Source: Rhodobacteraceae bacterium EhC02 (lineage in GTDB: Bacteria > Pseudomonadota > Alphaproteobacteria > Rhodobacterales > Rhodobacteraceae). Taken from it: DNA of 64,000 bases. A program made the position numbers and the translations under genes. Shown here in pieces: positions 18,684-27,875 of this stretch. How positions within the stretch are numbered: position 1 is the first letter of the stretch; the number at the start of each line of letters is the position of its first letter. The stretch is from contig LXYH01000030.1 in assembly GCA_001650895.1 (NCBI GenBank), forward strand, positions 36,786-100,785. Direction: 5' to 3'. The notes under the pieces are model-generated. The model saw only the letters and a program-made list of their open reading frames with translations. It did no database searches and had not been told where the DNA came from.

Positions 18684-19391
18684 ATGAGCACGAAACCCGG
18701 AATGGACAGCGCGCTGCGCGAAAAGATCATGGCGCAACCCGATGTCATCCTCGAGGATCGCGACCTGATGCGCGCCCTGATCGTCGCGAACGAACGGATG
18801 ATGGGCGCGAATATCGTGGATCTGCGCGGCATTGCCATGGAACGTCTCGAGGCGCGGCTTGACCGTCTGGAAGATACCCATCGCAGCGTGATCGCCGCCG
18901 CCTATGACAACCTTGCCGGCACCAACCAGATCCATCGCGCGATCCTGCGGATGCTCGATCCGATGGAATTCGAAGTGTTCCTGCGTGATCTCGGCGGCCC
19001 TGTCGCCGAAATCCTGCGCGTGGACAGTATCCGGCTGGTGCTTGAATCGGTGCAGAACGATCAGGACCCGGTGGTGCAGCGCCTGGGCGAGGTGCTTCGC
19101 GTGGCGCAACCCGGCTTTGTCGCGGATTACCTCAGCGCCGGGCGCGATGCTCCGCAGCGCCAGGTGACGCTGCGCCAGATGCAGGAAGGCAGCCCCGCCA
19201 TCTATGGCGACAAGGCCGGCTGGATCCGCTCCGAGGCCTGCCTGAAACTGCACTTCGGTGCCGGGCGCCTGCCCGGGATGCTGGTGATGGGGTCCGAGGA
19301 TCCGCATCAGTTCAACCCCAGCCAGGGCACTGACCTTCTTGGCTTTTTCGCCGGCGTATTCGAACGGTCCATGCGCCGCTGGCTGTCATGA
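18684..19391 (+). CDS. DUF484 family protein
   Basis: This 235-residue cytoplasmic protein has a helical N-terminus (about residues 25-65, ERMMGANIVDLRGIAMERL, likely coiled coil) followed by a GAF-like region to the C-terminus ending FFAGVFERSMRRWLS. DUF484 genes very often precede xerC, as here, where the stop overlaps the xerC ATG. The molecular role is unknown; a sensory or regulatory part is inferred from the GAF-like fold. The start follows GAGGCAGGA. Confidence 0.85.
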   Translation: MSTKPGMDSALREKIMAQPDVILEDRDLMRALIVANERMMGANIVDLRGIAMERLEARLDRLEDTHRSVIAAAYDNLAGTNQIHRAILRMLDPMEFEVFLRDLGGPVAEILRVDSIRLVLESVQNDQDPVVQRLGEVLRVAQPGFVADYLSAGRDAPQRQVTLRQMQEGSPAIYGDKAGWIRSEACLKLHFGAGRLPGMLVMGSEDPHQFNPSQGTDLLGFFAGVFERSMRRWLS

Positions 19392-20332
19392 GCCTGGTCT
19401 CGCCCGCCGCAGCCGAGGCGCTTCGCGCCTGGCTGGAGGGGCAGAAAACCCTCAAGGGGGCATCCGAGAACACGATCGAGGCATATCGCCACGACGTGCT
19501 GGATTTCATTGCATTCATGGCGGCCCATTCCGGCGCACCGCAGGGTCTGTCGGCCCTGGCACGGATCAGCGTGTCGGACATGCGCGCCTGGATGGCGCGG
19601 ACCCGCAGCAGCGACGTGGGTGCACGGTCGCTGGCGCGCAAGCTGTCGGCGGTCAAATCCTTCTACCGCTGGCTTGCCACACGCGAGGGGTTCGAGCCGA
19701 CGGCGGTGCTGTCCACACGGTCGCCCAAGTTCCAGCGCAAGCTGCCCCGCCCCCTGGCCGAGGATGCGGCGCGCGCCATGATCGACAGGGTCGAATTGCA
19801 GGCGCGCCAGGATTGGGTTGCCGCACGCGACATGGCCGTGGTCACGGTCCTTTACGGATGTGGTCTGCGGATATCCGAGGCGCTGTCTCTGACCGGCGCG
19901 GACCTGCCGCTGCCATCTGTGCTGCGGATCACCGGCAAGGGCGGCAAGGAACGCGTGGTGCCCGTGATCCCCGCGGCGCGCGACGCCGTGGACCGCTATG
20001 CCCGGATCTGCCCCCACCCGCTTGAGGCGGATCAGCCGCTCTTTCGTGGCGTGCGGGGCGGTGCCTTGAACCCGCGCGCGATCCAGAAGGTGATGGAACA
20101 GGCACGGCTGCAACTGGGCCTGCCCGCAAGCGCCACGCCCCACGCGATGCGCCACAGCTTTGCCACCCATCTGCTGAACGCAGGCGGCGATCTGCGGGCA
20201 ATCCAGGAATTGCTGGGCCATGCCTCGCTGTCCACCACGCAGGCCTACACGGCCGTCGACACCGCGCGGCTGATGCAGGTCTATGACGCCAGCCACCCCC
20301 GCGCGGCCCATGGCGCCAAGGGGGCCGCATGA
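19388..20332 (+). CDS. xerC: Tyrosine recombinase XerC
   Basis: This 314-residue integrase resolves chromosome dimers at dif with XerD. The N-terminal SAM-like DNA-binding domain spans about residues 10-100. The catalytic set is visible: R in YGCGLRISEALSL, K in ITGKGGKERVVPV, HxxR in PHAMRHSFATHLL, H in ELLGHASLSTT and the nucleophile Y in TQAYTAVD. The DUF484 gene upstream overlaps by 4 bases and pcs downstream by 4 bases, so the three are co-translated. The DUF484 partner argues for XerC rather than XerD or a phage integrase. Confidence 0.93.
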   Translation: MSLVSPAAAEALRAWLEGQKTLKGASENTIEAYRHDVLDFIAFMAAHSGAPQGLSALARISVSDMRAWMARTRSSDVGARSLARKLSAVKSFYRWLATREGFEPTAVLSTRSPKFQRKLPRPLAEDAARAMIDRVELQARQDWVAARDMAVVTVLYGCGLRISEALSLTGADLPLPSVLRITGKGGKERVVPVIPAARDAVDRYARICPHPLEADQPLFRGVRGGALNPRAIQKVMEQARLQLGLPASATPHAMRHSFATHLLNAGGDLRAIQELLGHASLSTTQAYTAVDTARLMQVYDASHPRAAHGAKGAA

Positions 20333-21027
20333 CACCGCAGATCAAGGCGCTTGGGGTACATCTTCTGACGGCCACCGGCGCCGTCTTTGCCATGCTGGCC
20401 ATGCTGGCGGCCGTGGATGGCAAATGGAGCCTGATGTTCCTGTGGCTGGTCGTGGCCTTCGCGGTAGACGGGATCGACGGGCCGCTTGCGCGCAAATACG
20501 AGGTCAAGAAATACGCGGGCGAATTCGACGGCGTGCTTCTGGACCTGATCATCGACTACCTCACCTATGTCTTCATTCCCGCCTTCGCGCTGTTCAAATC
20601 CGATCTGCTGCCCGGCTGGACCGGCTGGTTCGCGATCATCGTGATCACTTTCGCAAGTGCGATGTATTTCGCCGATACGCGCATGAAAACAAAGGATAAT
20701 TCCTTCTCGGGCTTCCCCGGCTGCTGGAATATGCTGGTCCTTGTGCTCTTCGCGCTTTCGCCCGATTTCTGGATCATCCTGATCCTTGTCTCGCTGCTGG
20801 CCGTGGCGATGTTCTTTCCGCTCAAGTTCATCCATCCGGTGCGCACCGAACGCTGGCGCAACCTGTCTCTGCCCATGGCGCTTGCCTGGACCTTCTTTGC
20901 GGGTTGGGCGGCCTGGGTGGATTTCCATCCGGAAAGCTGGGCGCATTGGGGCCTGGTGCTGACCTCGGTCTACCTGCTGTTTGCAGGCATCGCGCAGCAG
21001 ATCATCCCGGAACGCACGGCGCGCTGA
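20329..21027 (+). CDS. pcs: Phosphatidylcholine synthase Pcs
   Basis: This 232-residue CDP-alcohol phosphatidyltransferase has about seven or eight membrane helices. The family signature DG-x2-AR-x8-G-x3-D-x3-D is seen, in variant form, over residues 45-75 (DGIDGPLARKYEV onward, with two Asp four apart in LLDLIID). Pcs condenses choline directly with CDP-diacylglycerol in the inner membrane, making phosphatidylcholine; it is common in rhizobia and Rhodobacterales. Its ATG overlaps the xerC stop. Confidence 0.9.
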   Translation: MTPQIKALGVHLLTATGAVFAMLAMLAAVDGKWSLMFLWLVVAFAVDGIDGPLARKYEVKKYAGEFDGVLLDLIIDYLTYVFIPAFALFKSDLLPGWTGWFAIIVITFASAMYFADTRMKTKDNSFSGFPGCWNMLVLVLFALSPDFWIILILVSLLAVAMFFPLKFIHPVRTERWRNLSLPMALAWTFFAGWAAWVDFHPESWAHWGLVLTSVYLLFAGIAQQIIPERTAR

Positions 21028-21048
21028 GCACGCTCGATGCAACGCACA

Positions 21049-21090
21049 AGGGGCGAAGCCTGCGCTCCGCCCCCTGTTTCTTCTTGCTTC
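21049..21090 (+). terminator. Probable terminator between convergent pcs and ileS
   Basis: AGGGGCG (21049-21055) pairs with CGCCCCCT (21068-21075, one bulged C), with an inner AGC/GCT stem, followed by GTTTCTTCTT. It lies between two gene ends. The T-rich tail is also part of a dispersed repeat (21076-21098). Confidence 0.55.
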
Positions 21091-21098
21091 AAATATCC
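21076..21098 (+). repeat. Dispersed 23-bp intergenic repeat, copy A
   Basis: The sequence begins GTTTCTTCTTGC and ends CAAATATCC. Copies B (27771-27793) and C (28660-28682, inverted) differ at one or two positions. All three lie outside genes, next to gene ends or starts. Confidence 0.75.
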
Positions 21099-21130
21099 AA
21101 TCACACCCGCGGCCACGGGTGCGACGCGGC

Positions 21131-24037
21131 TCAGCCGAGTGCCGCGTCGCAACGGCCGCAGACGCCGTGATGCGCATGGCTGCCCACATCAGGCAGGATT
21201 TTCCAGCAGCGTTCGCATTTGTCGCCGTCGGCTGCGTGGAAAACCACCGCCACGCCGGGCACATCCGGCAGGGTGAAGGCGTCATCGGGTGCCGCTGCGC
21301 TGCTCAAGCCCACGGACGATGTGATGCAGACATCCTCAAACACGACAGAACCCAAGAGTTCCAGCAGATCGGTATCGGCCACATGGACCATTGGCGCCGC
21401 TTCAAGGCTGGCGCCGATCGCCTTGGCGGTGCGCTGCACCTCCAGTGCCGCGGTCACCACGCGACGCGCGGTCCGCACACGGGCCCATTTCGCGGCCAGT
21501 TCGGCATTCAGCCAATCCGCCGGGGTCTCGGGGATGTCCTGCAGATGAACCGAGCTGTCCTCGCCGGGGAAGCGTTCCAGCCAGACCTCTTCCATGGTGA
21601 AGACCAGCACCGGGGCCAGCCATGTGGTCAACCGGTGGAACAGGATGTCCAGCACGGTGCGCGCGGCGCGGCGGCGGGGCGTGTCCCCGTCGCAGTAAAG
21701 CGCGTCCTTGCGGATGTCGAAATAGAAGGCCGACAGATCCACCGTGGCAAAGTTGAACACGGCCTGGAACACGCCCTGGAAATCATAGGCGGCATAGCCC
21801 GTGCGCACCTTCTGGTCCAGTTCGGCCAGACGGTGCAGCACCCAGCGTTCCAGTTCCGGCATGTCGGCAGGCGCGACACGGTCGCTTTCGGTGAAATCGG
21901 CCAATGACCCCAGCAGGAAGCGCATGGTATTGCGCAAACGGCGATACCCGTCTGCCGTGCCTTTCAGGATCTCGGGCCCGATCCGCAGGTCGGCGGTATA
22001 ATCGGACTGCGCCACCCATAGCCGCAGGATATCCGCGCCATATTGCTTGACCACCTGTTCGGGCGCCACGGTGTTGCCCAGCGATTTGGACATCTTGTTG
22101 CCCTTCTCGTCCAGGGTAAAGCCATGGGTCAGAACACCGCGATAAGGCGCGCGTCCCCGTGTGCCGCAGGCCTGCAGCATCGAGGAGTGGAACCAGCCGC
22201 GATGCTGGTCGGTGCCTTCCAGGTAAAGATCGGCCAGACCATCCTCGGACCCGTCGGCGCGGTCGCGCAGAACGAAGGCGTGGGTCGAACCTGAATCGAA
22301 CCACACATCAAGGATGTCATCGACCTTGTTCCACTCGTCCGGGTTCACGATGCCGGACAGGAAACGCTCCTTGGCGCCATCCTTGTACCAGGCATCGGCG
22401 CCCTCGACCTCGAATGCGGCGAGGATTCGTTCGTTCACATCCGTATTCCGCAGCAGGAAATCGGGATCGGTCGGCAGCGCCCCCACTTTGGTGAAGCAGG
22501 TCAGCGGCACGCCCCAGGCGCGTTGACGCGACAGCACCCAGTCGGGACGCGCCTCGATCATCGAGAACAGGCGGTTGCGCCCCGTGGGCGGCGTCCATGT
22601 CACCAGCTGGTCGATCGAGGTCAGCGCGCGCTTCCGGATCGTGGTGCCATAGTCGTCCTTTCCGTCGCCCACCGGCTTGTCGATGGCGGCAAACCACTGC
22701 GGCGTGTTGCGGAAGATCACGGGCGCTTTCGACCGCCAGGAATGCGGATAGCTGTGCTTGAGCTGCCCGCGCGCGATGATGCCCTTCGCCTCGACCAGCT
22801 TTTCGATCACGGCGGCGTTCGCCTTGCCTTCCTTGCCCTTGTGATCCAGCACCTTGAGGCCGGCAAAGAAGGGCACATGGGCCAGGAATTCGGATTCCTC
22901 GCCCACGTTATGGGTCATCCGGTCCAGCCAGTTGCGCTTGACGAAGCAATCGAAGTCATCCGCACCGTGGCTGGGTGCGGTATGCACGAAACCGGTGCCG
23001 GCATCATCGGTGACGTGATCGCCGTCGATCATCGGCACGTCGTAATCCCAAAAGCCGTTCGCGCCCTCGATCCCGTGGAAGGGATGGTCCAGCGTCAGCC
23101 CGGCCAGTTCATCGCCGGTCACATCCCGCAGGCGGGTATGGGCGGTGACGCGTGCCTTGCTCAGGCATTCCTCGGCCAGCGCGTCGGCAAAAAGGTAAAG
23201 ATCACCGGGGGTTGTCCAGCTTTCCTCTTGCGTTGAATCAACGCGGTACAGGCCATAAGCCAGCTTGGGATTATAGGCCACGGCCTTGTTGGACGGGATC
23301 GTCCAAGGCGTCGTGGTCCAGATCACAACGCGGGCACCGGCAAGCCCGTCGGGGGCCTGCCGGATGGCGAAGGGCACCCAGATCGTGTGGCTCTTGTGCT
23401 CGTGATACTCGATCTCGGCCTCGGCAAGTGCTGTCTTTTCGACCGGAGACCACATCACGGGCTTGGATCCCTGGTACAGCGTGCCGGTCATCAGGAATTT
23501 CTGGAACTCGGCCGCGATCACGGCTTCCGCGTGGAAATCCATCGTCAGATAGGGCTTGTCCCATGTGCCGGTGATGCCCAGGCGCTTGAACTCCTCGCGC
23601 TGGATATCGACCCAACCTTCGGCGAACTTGCGGCATTCCTGGCGGAAGGCCACAACGTCAACATCATCTTTGTCCAGCCCCTTGGCGCGGTACTGTTCCT
23701 CGATCTTCCATTCGATGGGCAGGCCGTGGCAATCCCAACCGGGGATGTAGCGCGCATCACGCCCCATCATCTGCTGGCTGCGCACGACCATATCCTTGAG
23801 GATCTTGTTCAGCGCATGCCCGATGTGCAGGTGACCGTTCGCATAAGGCGGGCCATCATGCAGCGTAAAGGGTTGACGCGCGGTGGTTTTTGCCTTGTCG
23901 CGCAGGCGGTCATAGACGCCGATCTTTTCCCAGCGGGCCAGCCAGTCGGGCTCGCGTTGGGGCAGGCCCGCGCGCATCGGAAATTCGGTGCGGGGCAGGT
24001 TCAGCGTGTCTTTATAGTCTTGGGTTTCGGCGCTCAT
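21131..24037 (-). CDS. ileS: Isoleucyl-tRNA synthetase IleS
   Basis: This 968-residue class Ia synthetase charges tRNA-Ile. The HIGH-type motif is in NGHLHIGHALNKILKD (near residue 70), the editing CP1 insertion spans roughly 190-400, KMSKSLGNTV is near residue 620, and the C-terminal zinc ribbon reads CERCWKILPDVG with CGRCDAAL. The length and zinc ribbon fit the common bacterial type, the one sensitive to mupirocin. No T-box or other leader is evident in the 245-base upstream region. Confidence 0.97.
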   Translation of the reverse strand: MSAETQDYKDTLNLPRTEFPMRAGLPQREPDWLARWEKIGVYDRLRDKAKTTARQPFTLHDGPPYANGHLHIGHALNKILKDMVVRSQQMMGRDARYIPGWDCHGLPIEWKIEEQYRAKGLDKDDVDVVAFRQECRKFAEGWVDIQREEFKRLGITGTWDKPYLTMDFHAEAVIAAEFQKFLMTGTLYQGSKPVMWSPVEKTALAEAEIEYHEHKSHTIWVPFAIRQAPDGLAGARVVIWTTTPWTIPSNKAVAYNPKLAYGLYRVDSTQEESWTTPGDLYLFADALAEECLSKARVTAHTRLRDVTGDELAGLTLDHPFHGIEGANGFWDYDVPMIDGDHVTDDAGTGFVHTAPSHGADDFDCFVKRNWLDRMTHNVGEESEFLAHVPFFAGLKVLDHKGKEGKANAAVIEKLVEAKGIIARGQLKHSYPHSWRSKAPVIFRNTPQWFAAIDKPVGDGKDDYGTTIRKRALTSIDQLVTWTPPTGRNRLFSMIEARPDWVLSRQRAWGVPLTCFTKVGALPTDPDFLLRNTDVNERILAAFEVEGADAWYKDGAKERFLSGIVNPDEWNKVDDILDVWFDSGSTHAFVLRDRADGSEDGLADLYLEGTDQHRGWFHSSMLQACGTRGRAPYRGVLTHGFTLDEKGNKMSKSLGNTVAPEQVVKQYGADILRLWVAQSDYTADLRIGPEILKGTADGYRRLRNTMRFLLGSLADFTESDRVAPADMPELERWVLHRLAELDQKVRTGYAAYDFQGVFQAVFNFATVDLSAFYFDIRKDALYCDGDTPRRRAARTVLDILFHRLTTWLAPVLVFTMEEVWLERFPGEDSSVHLQDIPETPADWLNAELAAKWARVRTARRVVTAALEVQRTAKAIGASLEAAPMVHVADTDLLELLGSVVFEDVCITSSVGLSSAAAPDDAFTLPDVPGVAVVFHAADGDKCERCWKILPDVGSHAHHGVCGRCDAALG

Positions 24038-24282
24038 CAGGGGCGTCCTTCAGTCAGCGAATTCACAATGAGGATGGGGGCGGCGCGGCAGTCCATGCGC
24101 CTTTTCCCGGCGGCCCGTGGATCCATTGGCAGGATCAGGGCGCCGGGCCGGTAATTCGCCGAGATATCGCAACTACCATATGCATGGGCGCCTTATAGGC
24201 CCATGGCCGCCAAGCGTCCAGAGGCGGGATGAGGCGATCTGCCCGCTTGCGGATCACGGGCGCAAAGGGCATCACCGGGGCC

Positions 24283-24693
24283 ATGAACAGCCCCCTTCCC
24301 CCGCGCTTCCATGTCACCCGCCCGCAGATCGAAAGCGTGGTCGAAGAGTTCTACGACCTGATCCGCCACCATCCCGGCCTTGGTCCCGTCTTTGCAGCCC
24401 ATGTCGCCGACTGGCCCGCCCATGAGGAAAAGATCACCCGGTTCTGGGCCAACGCGATCCTGCACGAGCGCAGCTATGACGGCAATCCGCAGCGGGTGCA
24501 TGTGCAGGCCGGCGATGTGCGCGCGGGTCAGTTCGAGGTCTGGCTGGCGCTGTTCGACGGGGTGCTGCGGCGCCAGTTGCCGCCCGACACGGCTGCGGCC
24601 TGGTCCGCGCTGGCCCATCGCATCGGGCGCGGCCTGCGCATGGGCGTGGCAGATCGCGATATCGGCCCCGGCGGCATTCCGCGCCTGCGATGA
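24283..24693 (+). CDS. Group III truncated haemoglobin
   Basis: This is a 136-residue globin-like protein. The helices VVEEFYDLIRHHPGLGPVF and HEEKITRFWANAILHER, with a conserved later RVHVQ histidine motif, are typical of group III (trHbP-type) proteins. These bind haem and O2 or NO; a physiological role is not settled. The start at 24283 (MNSPLPPRFHVT) is preferred; in-frame ATGs lie upstream. It stands alone, convergent with ycjF. Confidence 0.88.
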   Translation: MNSPLPPRFHVTRPQIESVVEEFYDLIRHHPGLGPVFAAHVADWPAHEEKITRFWANAILHERSYDGNPQRVHVQAGDVRAGQFEVWLALFDGVLRRQLPPDTAAAWSALAHRIGRGLRMGVADRDIGPGGIPRLR

Positions 24694-24779
24694 CCCCCGC
24701 AGCGCCCCCGGAGGCATTTGCGGTTTATCATCCAGATCCCTGAGTTATCCACATATCCACAGGGGATTTTCACGATCTT

Positions 24780-25823
24780 TCAATCCTTTGTGGACAAGTC
24801 CTCGCGCTGGCCGAACAACCCGGTCAGGGCCTGGCGTACCACCCCCGTGACCGAAGGGCGCGTGGCCCTGACATAGGGCAGCGGGCGGCACACTTCGATT
24901 GCGGCGATGCCGACACGTGCGGTCAGGGCGCCGTTCACGACACCCTCGCCGAAACGCCGCGAGATTTTCGACAAGACCCCACCTCCGGACAGCGAGCCGA
25001 TCAGATCGTCACCGATTGCCACGGCGCCGGTGGCGACCAGGTGGGTCATCACGGCGCGGGTCAGGCGCCAGCTGCCCAGCGTGCCGGACCGGCCGCCGTA
25101 GATCTCGGCAATGCGACGGATCATGCGCAGGTTCGCCGTCAGCGCCGCCGCCACATCGGCCAGCGCGATGGGGACCAGCGCGGTCACCGTGGCGACCTGG
25201 CGGGCCGCCCCCTCGACCTCGGCGCGGGCGGCCGCGTCAAGCGGCGCCAGAAGTTCAGATTCGGCCAGTCCCAGCAAGGTCGCGGCATCGAATTGATCGG
25301 CCTTGCGTTCCTCCAGCCGGGCACGGCCCCAGTCCAGTTCAGGCCGCGCCTTGTAAAGCCGTTCCAGCGCGCCCAGAACCTCGCGCGCCGTGCCCAGGTC
25401 TTCGGTGGCAAGCGCCGCGCGGGCGGCATGGTTCAGCTTGTCGATCCGACCGAGGCGCGCAAAGGCCGAAGCCTCGCGCAGCGCAATGGCCAGCAGAACG
25501 ACCAGCAGCGCCGCGGTGATCGCCGTCACGGCATAGCCCAGCAGCGGCGCACGCGCGATCAGGCCAAGCACGAAATCCCACGCCGCAACCGAGATAACGG
25601 CCCCCAGCAGCGTCAGCGCCAGCCCCCAGAACCAGCGGGTCAACCGCGATGGGGGGCGCGCCGCCAGTTGCGCCATGCGCTGCATCGCGCGACCCTGCGG
25701 CATGTCGGTGGCGCCATCCGCCTCGGGCACGGGCGGGGCGTTGTCGGGGCCGGCCACGGGGCGCGCATCAAGTTCGATCAGAACGGGGCCGCGCGGCCCC
25801 TGTGCGCGTGATGGATCGCTCAT
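24780..25823 (-). CDS. ycjF: YcjF / TIGR01620-family membrane protein
   Basis: This 347-residue inner-membrane protein has a polar N-terminus, two adjacent membrane helices (about residues 65-85 and 92-115: ALTLLGAVISVAAWDFVLGL), and a C-terminal DUF697-like region rich in small residues (GDDLIGSLSGGGVLSKISRR). YcjF always pairs with the GTPase YcjX, which is two genes upstream here. The function is unknown, with links to stress responses in enterobacteria. The ATG overlaps the GNAT stop by 4 bases. Confidence 0.88.
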   Translation of the reverse strand: MSDPSRAQGPRGPVLIELDARPVAGPDNAPPVPEADGATDMPQGRAMQRMAQLAARPPSRLTRWFWGLALTLLGAVISVAAWDFVLGLIARAPLLGYAVTAITAALLVVLLAIALREASAFARLGRIDKLNHAARAALATEDLGTAREVLGALERLYKARPELDWGRARLEERKADQFDAATLLGLAESELLAPLDAAARAEVEGAARQVATVTALVPIALADVAAALTANLRMIRRIAEIYGGRSGTLGSWRLTRAVMTHLVATGAVAIGDDLIGSLSGGGVLSKISRRFGEGVVNGALTARVGIAAIEVCRPLPYVRATRPSVTGVVRQALTGLFGQREDLSTKD

Positions 25824-26278
25824 GCGTCACTCCTTTCCCAGACCAGAAGGACATCGGGCAGGCCTTCGTCATTCGTGGATCCCTGTCCCCGCCCGTCGCC
25901 GCGCCCCGCCTCGCGGAACCCCGCGCGGGCATAGAAACGCTGCGCAGCGGTATTGGCCTGAAAGGTGTTCAGCTCAAGCCGCGTGGACTCCGCCTTGGCC
26001 GCGTCCAGCAGGTGCTGTCCGATCCCCTGCCCGCGACATTCCTGCGCCACGTAAAGCGCATGGATGAAACCTGCATGCAGCGCCATGAAGCCCGCGATGC
26101 CTTTGCCGCGCCCTTCAGGTTCGGCCACCAGAACCCAACCGCGATCCACCATCAGCCCGGCGAAGGACAGATCCTCGGCCCGCGAATAGAGGCGCGGCAT
26201 CCAGGCGGTCGTGTCGATGAATTGCGACAGGATCGCCGCCACGGCGCCCGCGTCGGTGGGTTGGGCGGGCCGGATCAC
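25820..26278 (-). CDS. GNAT-family N-acetyltransferase
   Basis: This 152-residue protein has one GNAT domain. Acetyl-CoA-binding motif A is VAQECRGQGIGQHLLDAA, and motif B follows with TFQANTAAQRFYARAGF. The substrate (small molecule or protein N-terminus) cannot be told. It is wedged between ycjX and ycjF with 4-base overlaps at both ends, so it is translated with them. Confidence 0.9.
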   Translation of the reverse strand: MIRPAQPTDAGAVAAILSQFIDTTAWMPRLYSRAEDLSFAGLMVDRGWVLVAEPEGRGKGIAGFMALHAGFIHALYVAQECRGQGIGQHLLDAAKAESTRLELNTFQANTAAQRFYARAGFREAGRGDGRGQGSTNDEGLPDVLLVWERSDA

Positions 26279-27735
26279 AGCCGGTCCCCGATCAGGAACT
26301 GCGCGGCACGGTCCAGGCGGATATGCGGCGGGCCTTCGCCCGGACGCAGCGTCAGGGGGGCGGGCGCGAAATTCATCACCTTGTAATCGGCATCCAGCCA
26401 GCCTGCCGCGCCATCGCGCGCGGGACCCAGCAGGCGGTTGGGATCCTCGGGCAGATCGCCGGGATAGAATGCCGCCTGCTTGCCGGTCTCCAGCAGGGTG
26501 CCGCGCACGCAGTCCAGCGGCTTGCCCGCATGGGTGATGGTTTCCTCGACCGTCGCGCGCAGGGCGGCGATCGACATGGCGGCGGTCTGCGCCCCTGCGA
26601 AATCGGCGCGCGACCGCGCCTCGCGGGTCAGGGCCTGCATGATCGCGGTCAGGCGCGCGTGCTGGCCGTGATGCAGATGATCGGCCTTGGTCGCGGCGAA
26701 AAGGATCCGCTCGACCCGCTTGCCCAGCAGAAGACGGGACAGGAAGGCATTGCCACCCGGGCGGAAGGCGCCCAGTGTTTCGGTCATGGCGCGGCGCATG
26801 TCCTCGACCGCGGCGGGTCCCTTGTGAATGGCGCCAAGCGCATCCACCAGAACCACCTGCCGGTCGATCCGCGCGAAATGATCGCGGAAGAAGGGTTTGA
26901 CCACCTGTGCCTTGTAGGCCTCAAAGCGTCGCGCCATCTCGCGCCGCAGGGATTTGCGCGGTCCCTCGCCGTCGCCCTCGCCGGGCAGAGGCGCGAAGGT
27001 CAGCACCGGAGAGCCTGCCAGGTCGCCGGGCAGGATGAAACGACCGGGCGTGCAGTCATAGTACCCCGCCGCCCGCGCGGCCGTCAGGTAACCGGTGAAG
27101 CGGCGCGCCAGATCCTGCGCCTGCGGCTCGTGATGGGCAGCGGCCGGATCGACGCCGCCAAGGGCCGCCAGGAAATCCGCCGCTTCCAGGCGCGCACCGA
27201 TCCGCGCCACGACCTCGCGCGACCATTGCGCGTAGGTCTTGTCCAGCAACCCGAGGTCCAGCAACCATTCGCCTGGATAATCCACGATATCCAGATGCAC
27301 CGTACGCGGACCGGACAGGCCGGACAGCAGACCCGCAGGACGCACCCTGAGCGACAGGCGCAGCTCCGACACGGCCCTGGTGCTGTCGGGCCAATGGGGC
27401 TGCGCAGCCGTCAGCGCCGCCAGATGCGTCTCGTAATCGAAGCGGGGCAAGGTATCGTCGGGCTGCGGCTGCAGATAAGCCGCCTGGATCCGGCCTTCGG
27501 CCTGTGCCGCCAGCGCACCCATGCGCGCCCGGTCGATCAGGTTGGCCACCAGCGATGTGATGAAGACCGTCTTGCCCGACCGCGCAAGACCGGTGACACC
27601 CAACCGGATCACCGGCTCGAAAAAAGCCCCGGACAGGGTATCGCCCAGCGCCTCGACGCGACGCGTGATCCCATCCGCCAGATCCGTGATTGCCAAAGGC
27701 CTGCCTCGTTCTCTGCCTGCTGCCAAGATAGGCAT
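26275..27735 (-). CDS. ycjX: YcjX-like GTPase (DUF463)
   Basis: This 486-residue protein has a P-loop VTGLARSGKTVFITSLVANL near residue 45-60 and downstream family motifs HLDIVDYPGEWLLDLGLLDK and VVLVDALGAIHKGP. DUF463 proteins are predicted GTPases of unknown cellular role. The start at 27735 (MPILAAGRERG) was chosen because upstream codons overlap the dispersed repeat. It is the first gene of the ycjX-GNAT-ycjF operon. Confidence 0.9.
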   Translation of the reverse strand: MPILAAGRERGRPLAITDLADGITRRVEALGDTLSGAFFEPVIRLGVTGLARSGKTVFITSLVANLIDRARMGALAAQAEGRIQAAYLQPQPDDTLPRFDYETHLAALTAAQPHWPDSTRAVSELRLSLRVRPAGLLSGLSGPRTVHLDIVDYPGEWLLDLGLLDKTYAQWSREVVARIGARLEAADFLAALGGVDPAAAHHEPQAQDLARRFTGYLTAARAAGYYDCTPGRFILPGDLAGSPVLTFAPLPGEGDGEGPRKSLRREMARRFEAYKAQVVKPFFRDHFARIDRQVVLVDALGAIHKGPAAVEDMRRAMTETLGAFRPGGNAFLSRLLLGKRVERILFAATKADHLHHGQHARLTAIMQALTREARSRADFAGAQTAAMSIAALRATVEETITHAGKPLDCVRGTLLETGKQAAFYPGDLPEDPNRLLGPARDGAAGWLDADYKVMNFAPAPLTLRPGEGPPHIRLDRAAQFLIGDRL

Positions 27736-27770
27736 GACGGCGCCGGATCGCCAGAGGCAGGACCGCCGGT

Positions 27771-27793
27771 GTTTCTTCTTGCCGCAAATATCC
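27771..27793 (+). repeat. Dispersed 23-bp intergenic repeat, copy B
   Basis: It starts GTTTCTTCTTGCCG and ends CAAATATCC, two mismatches from copy C. It lies between divergent ycjX and truA. Confidence 0.75.
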
Positions 27794-27875
27794 CCGCCGG
27801 AGGCATCCGCGGCCACCATCATCGCGGCATCGGGATGGATTGAGCCGTCCTGCGAATTCCTCTATGTCCCCCCCC

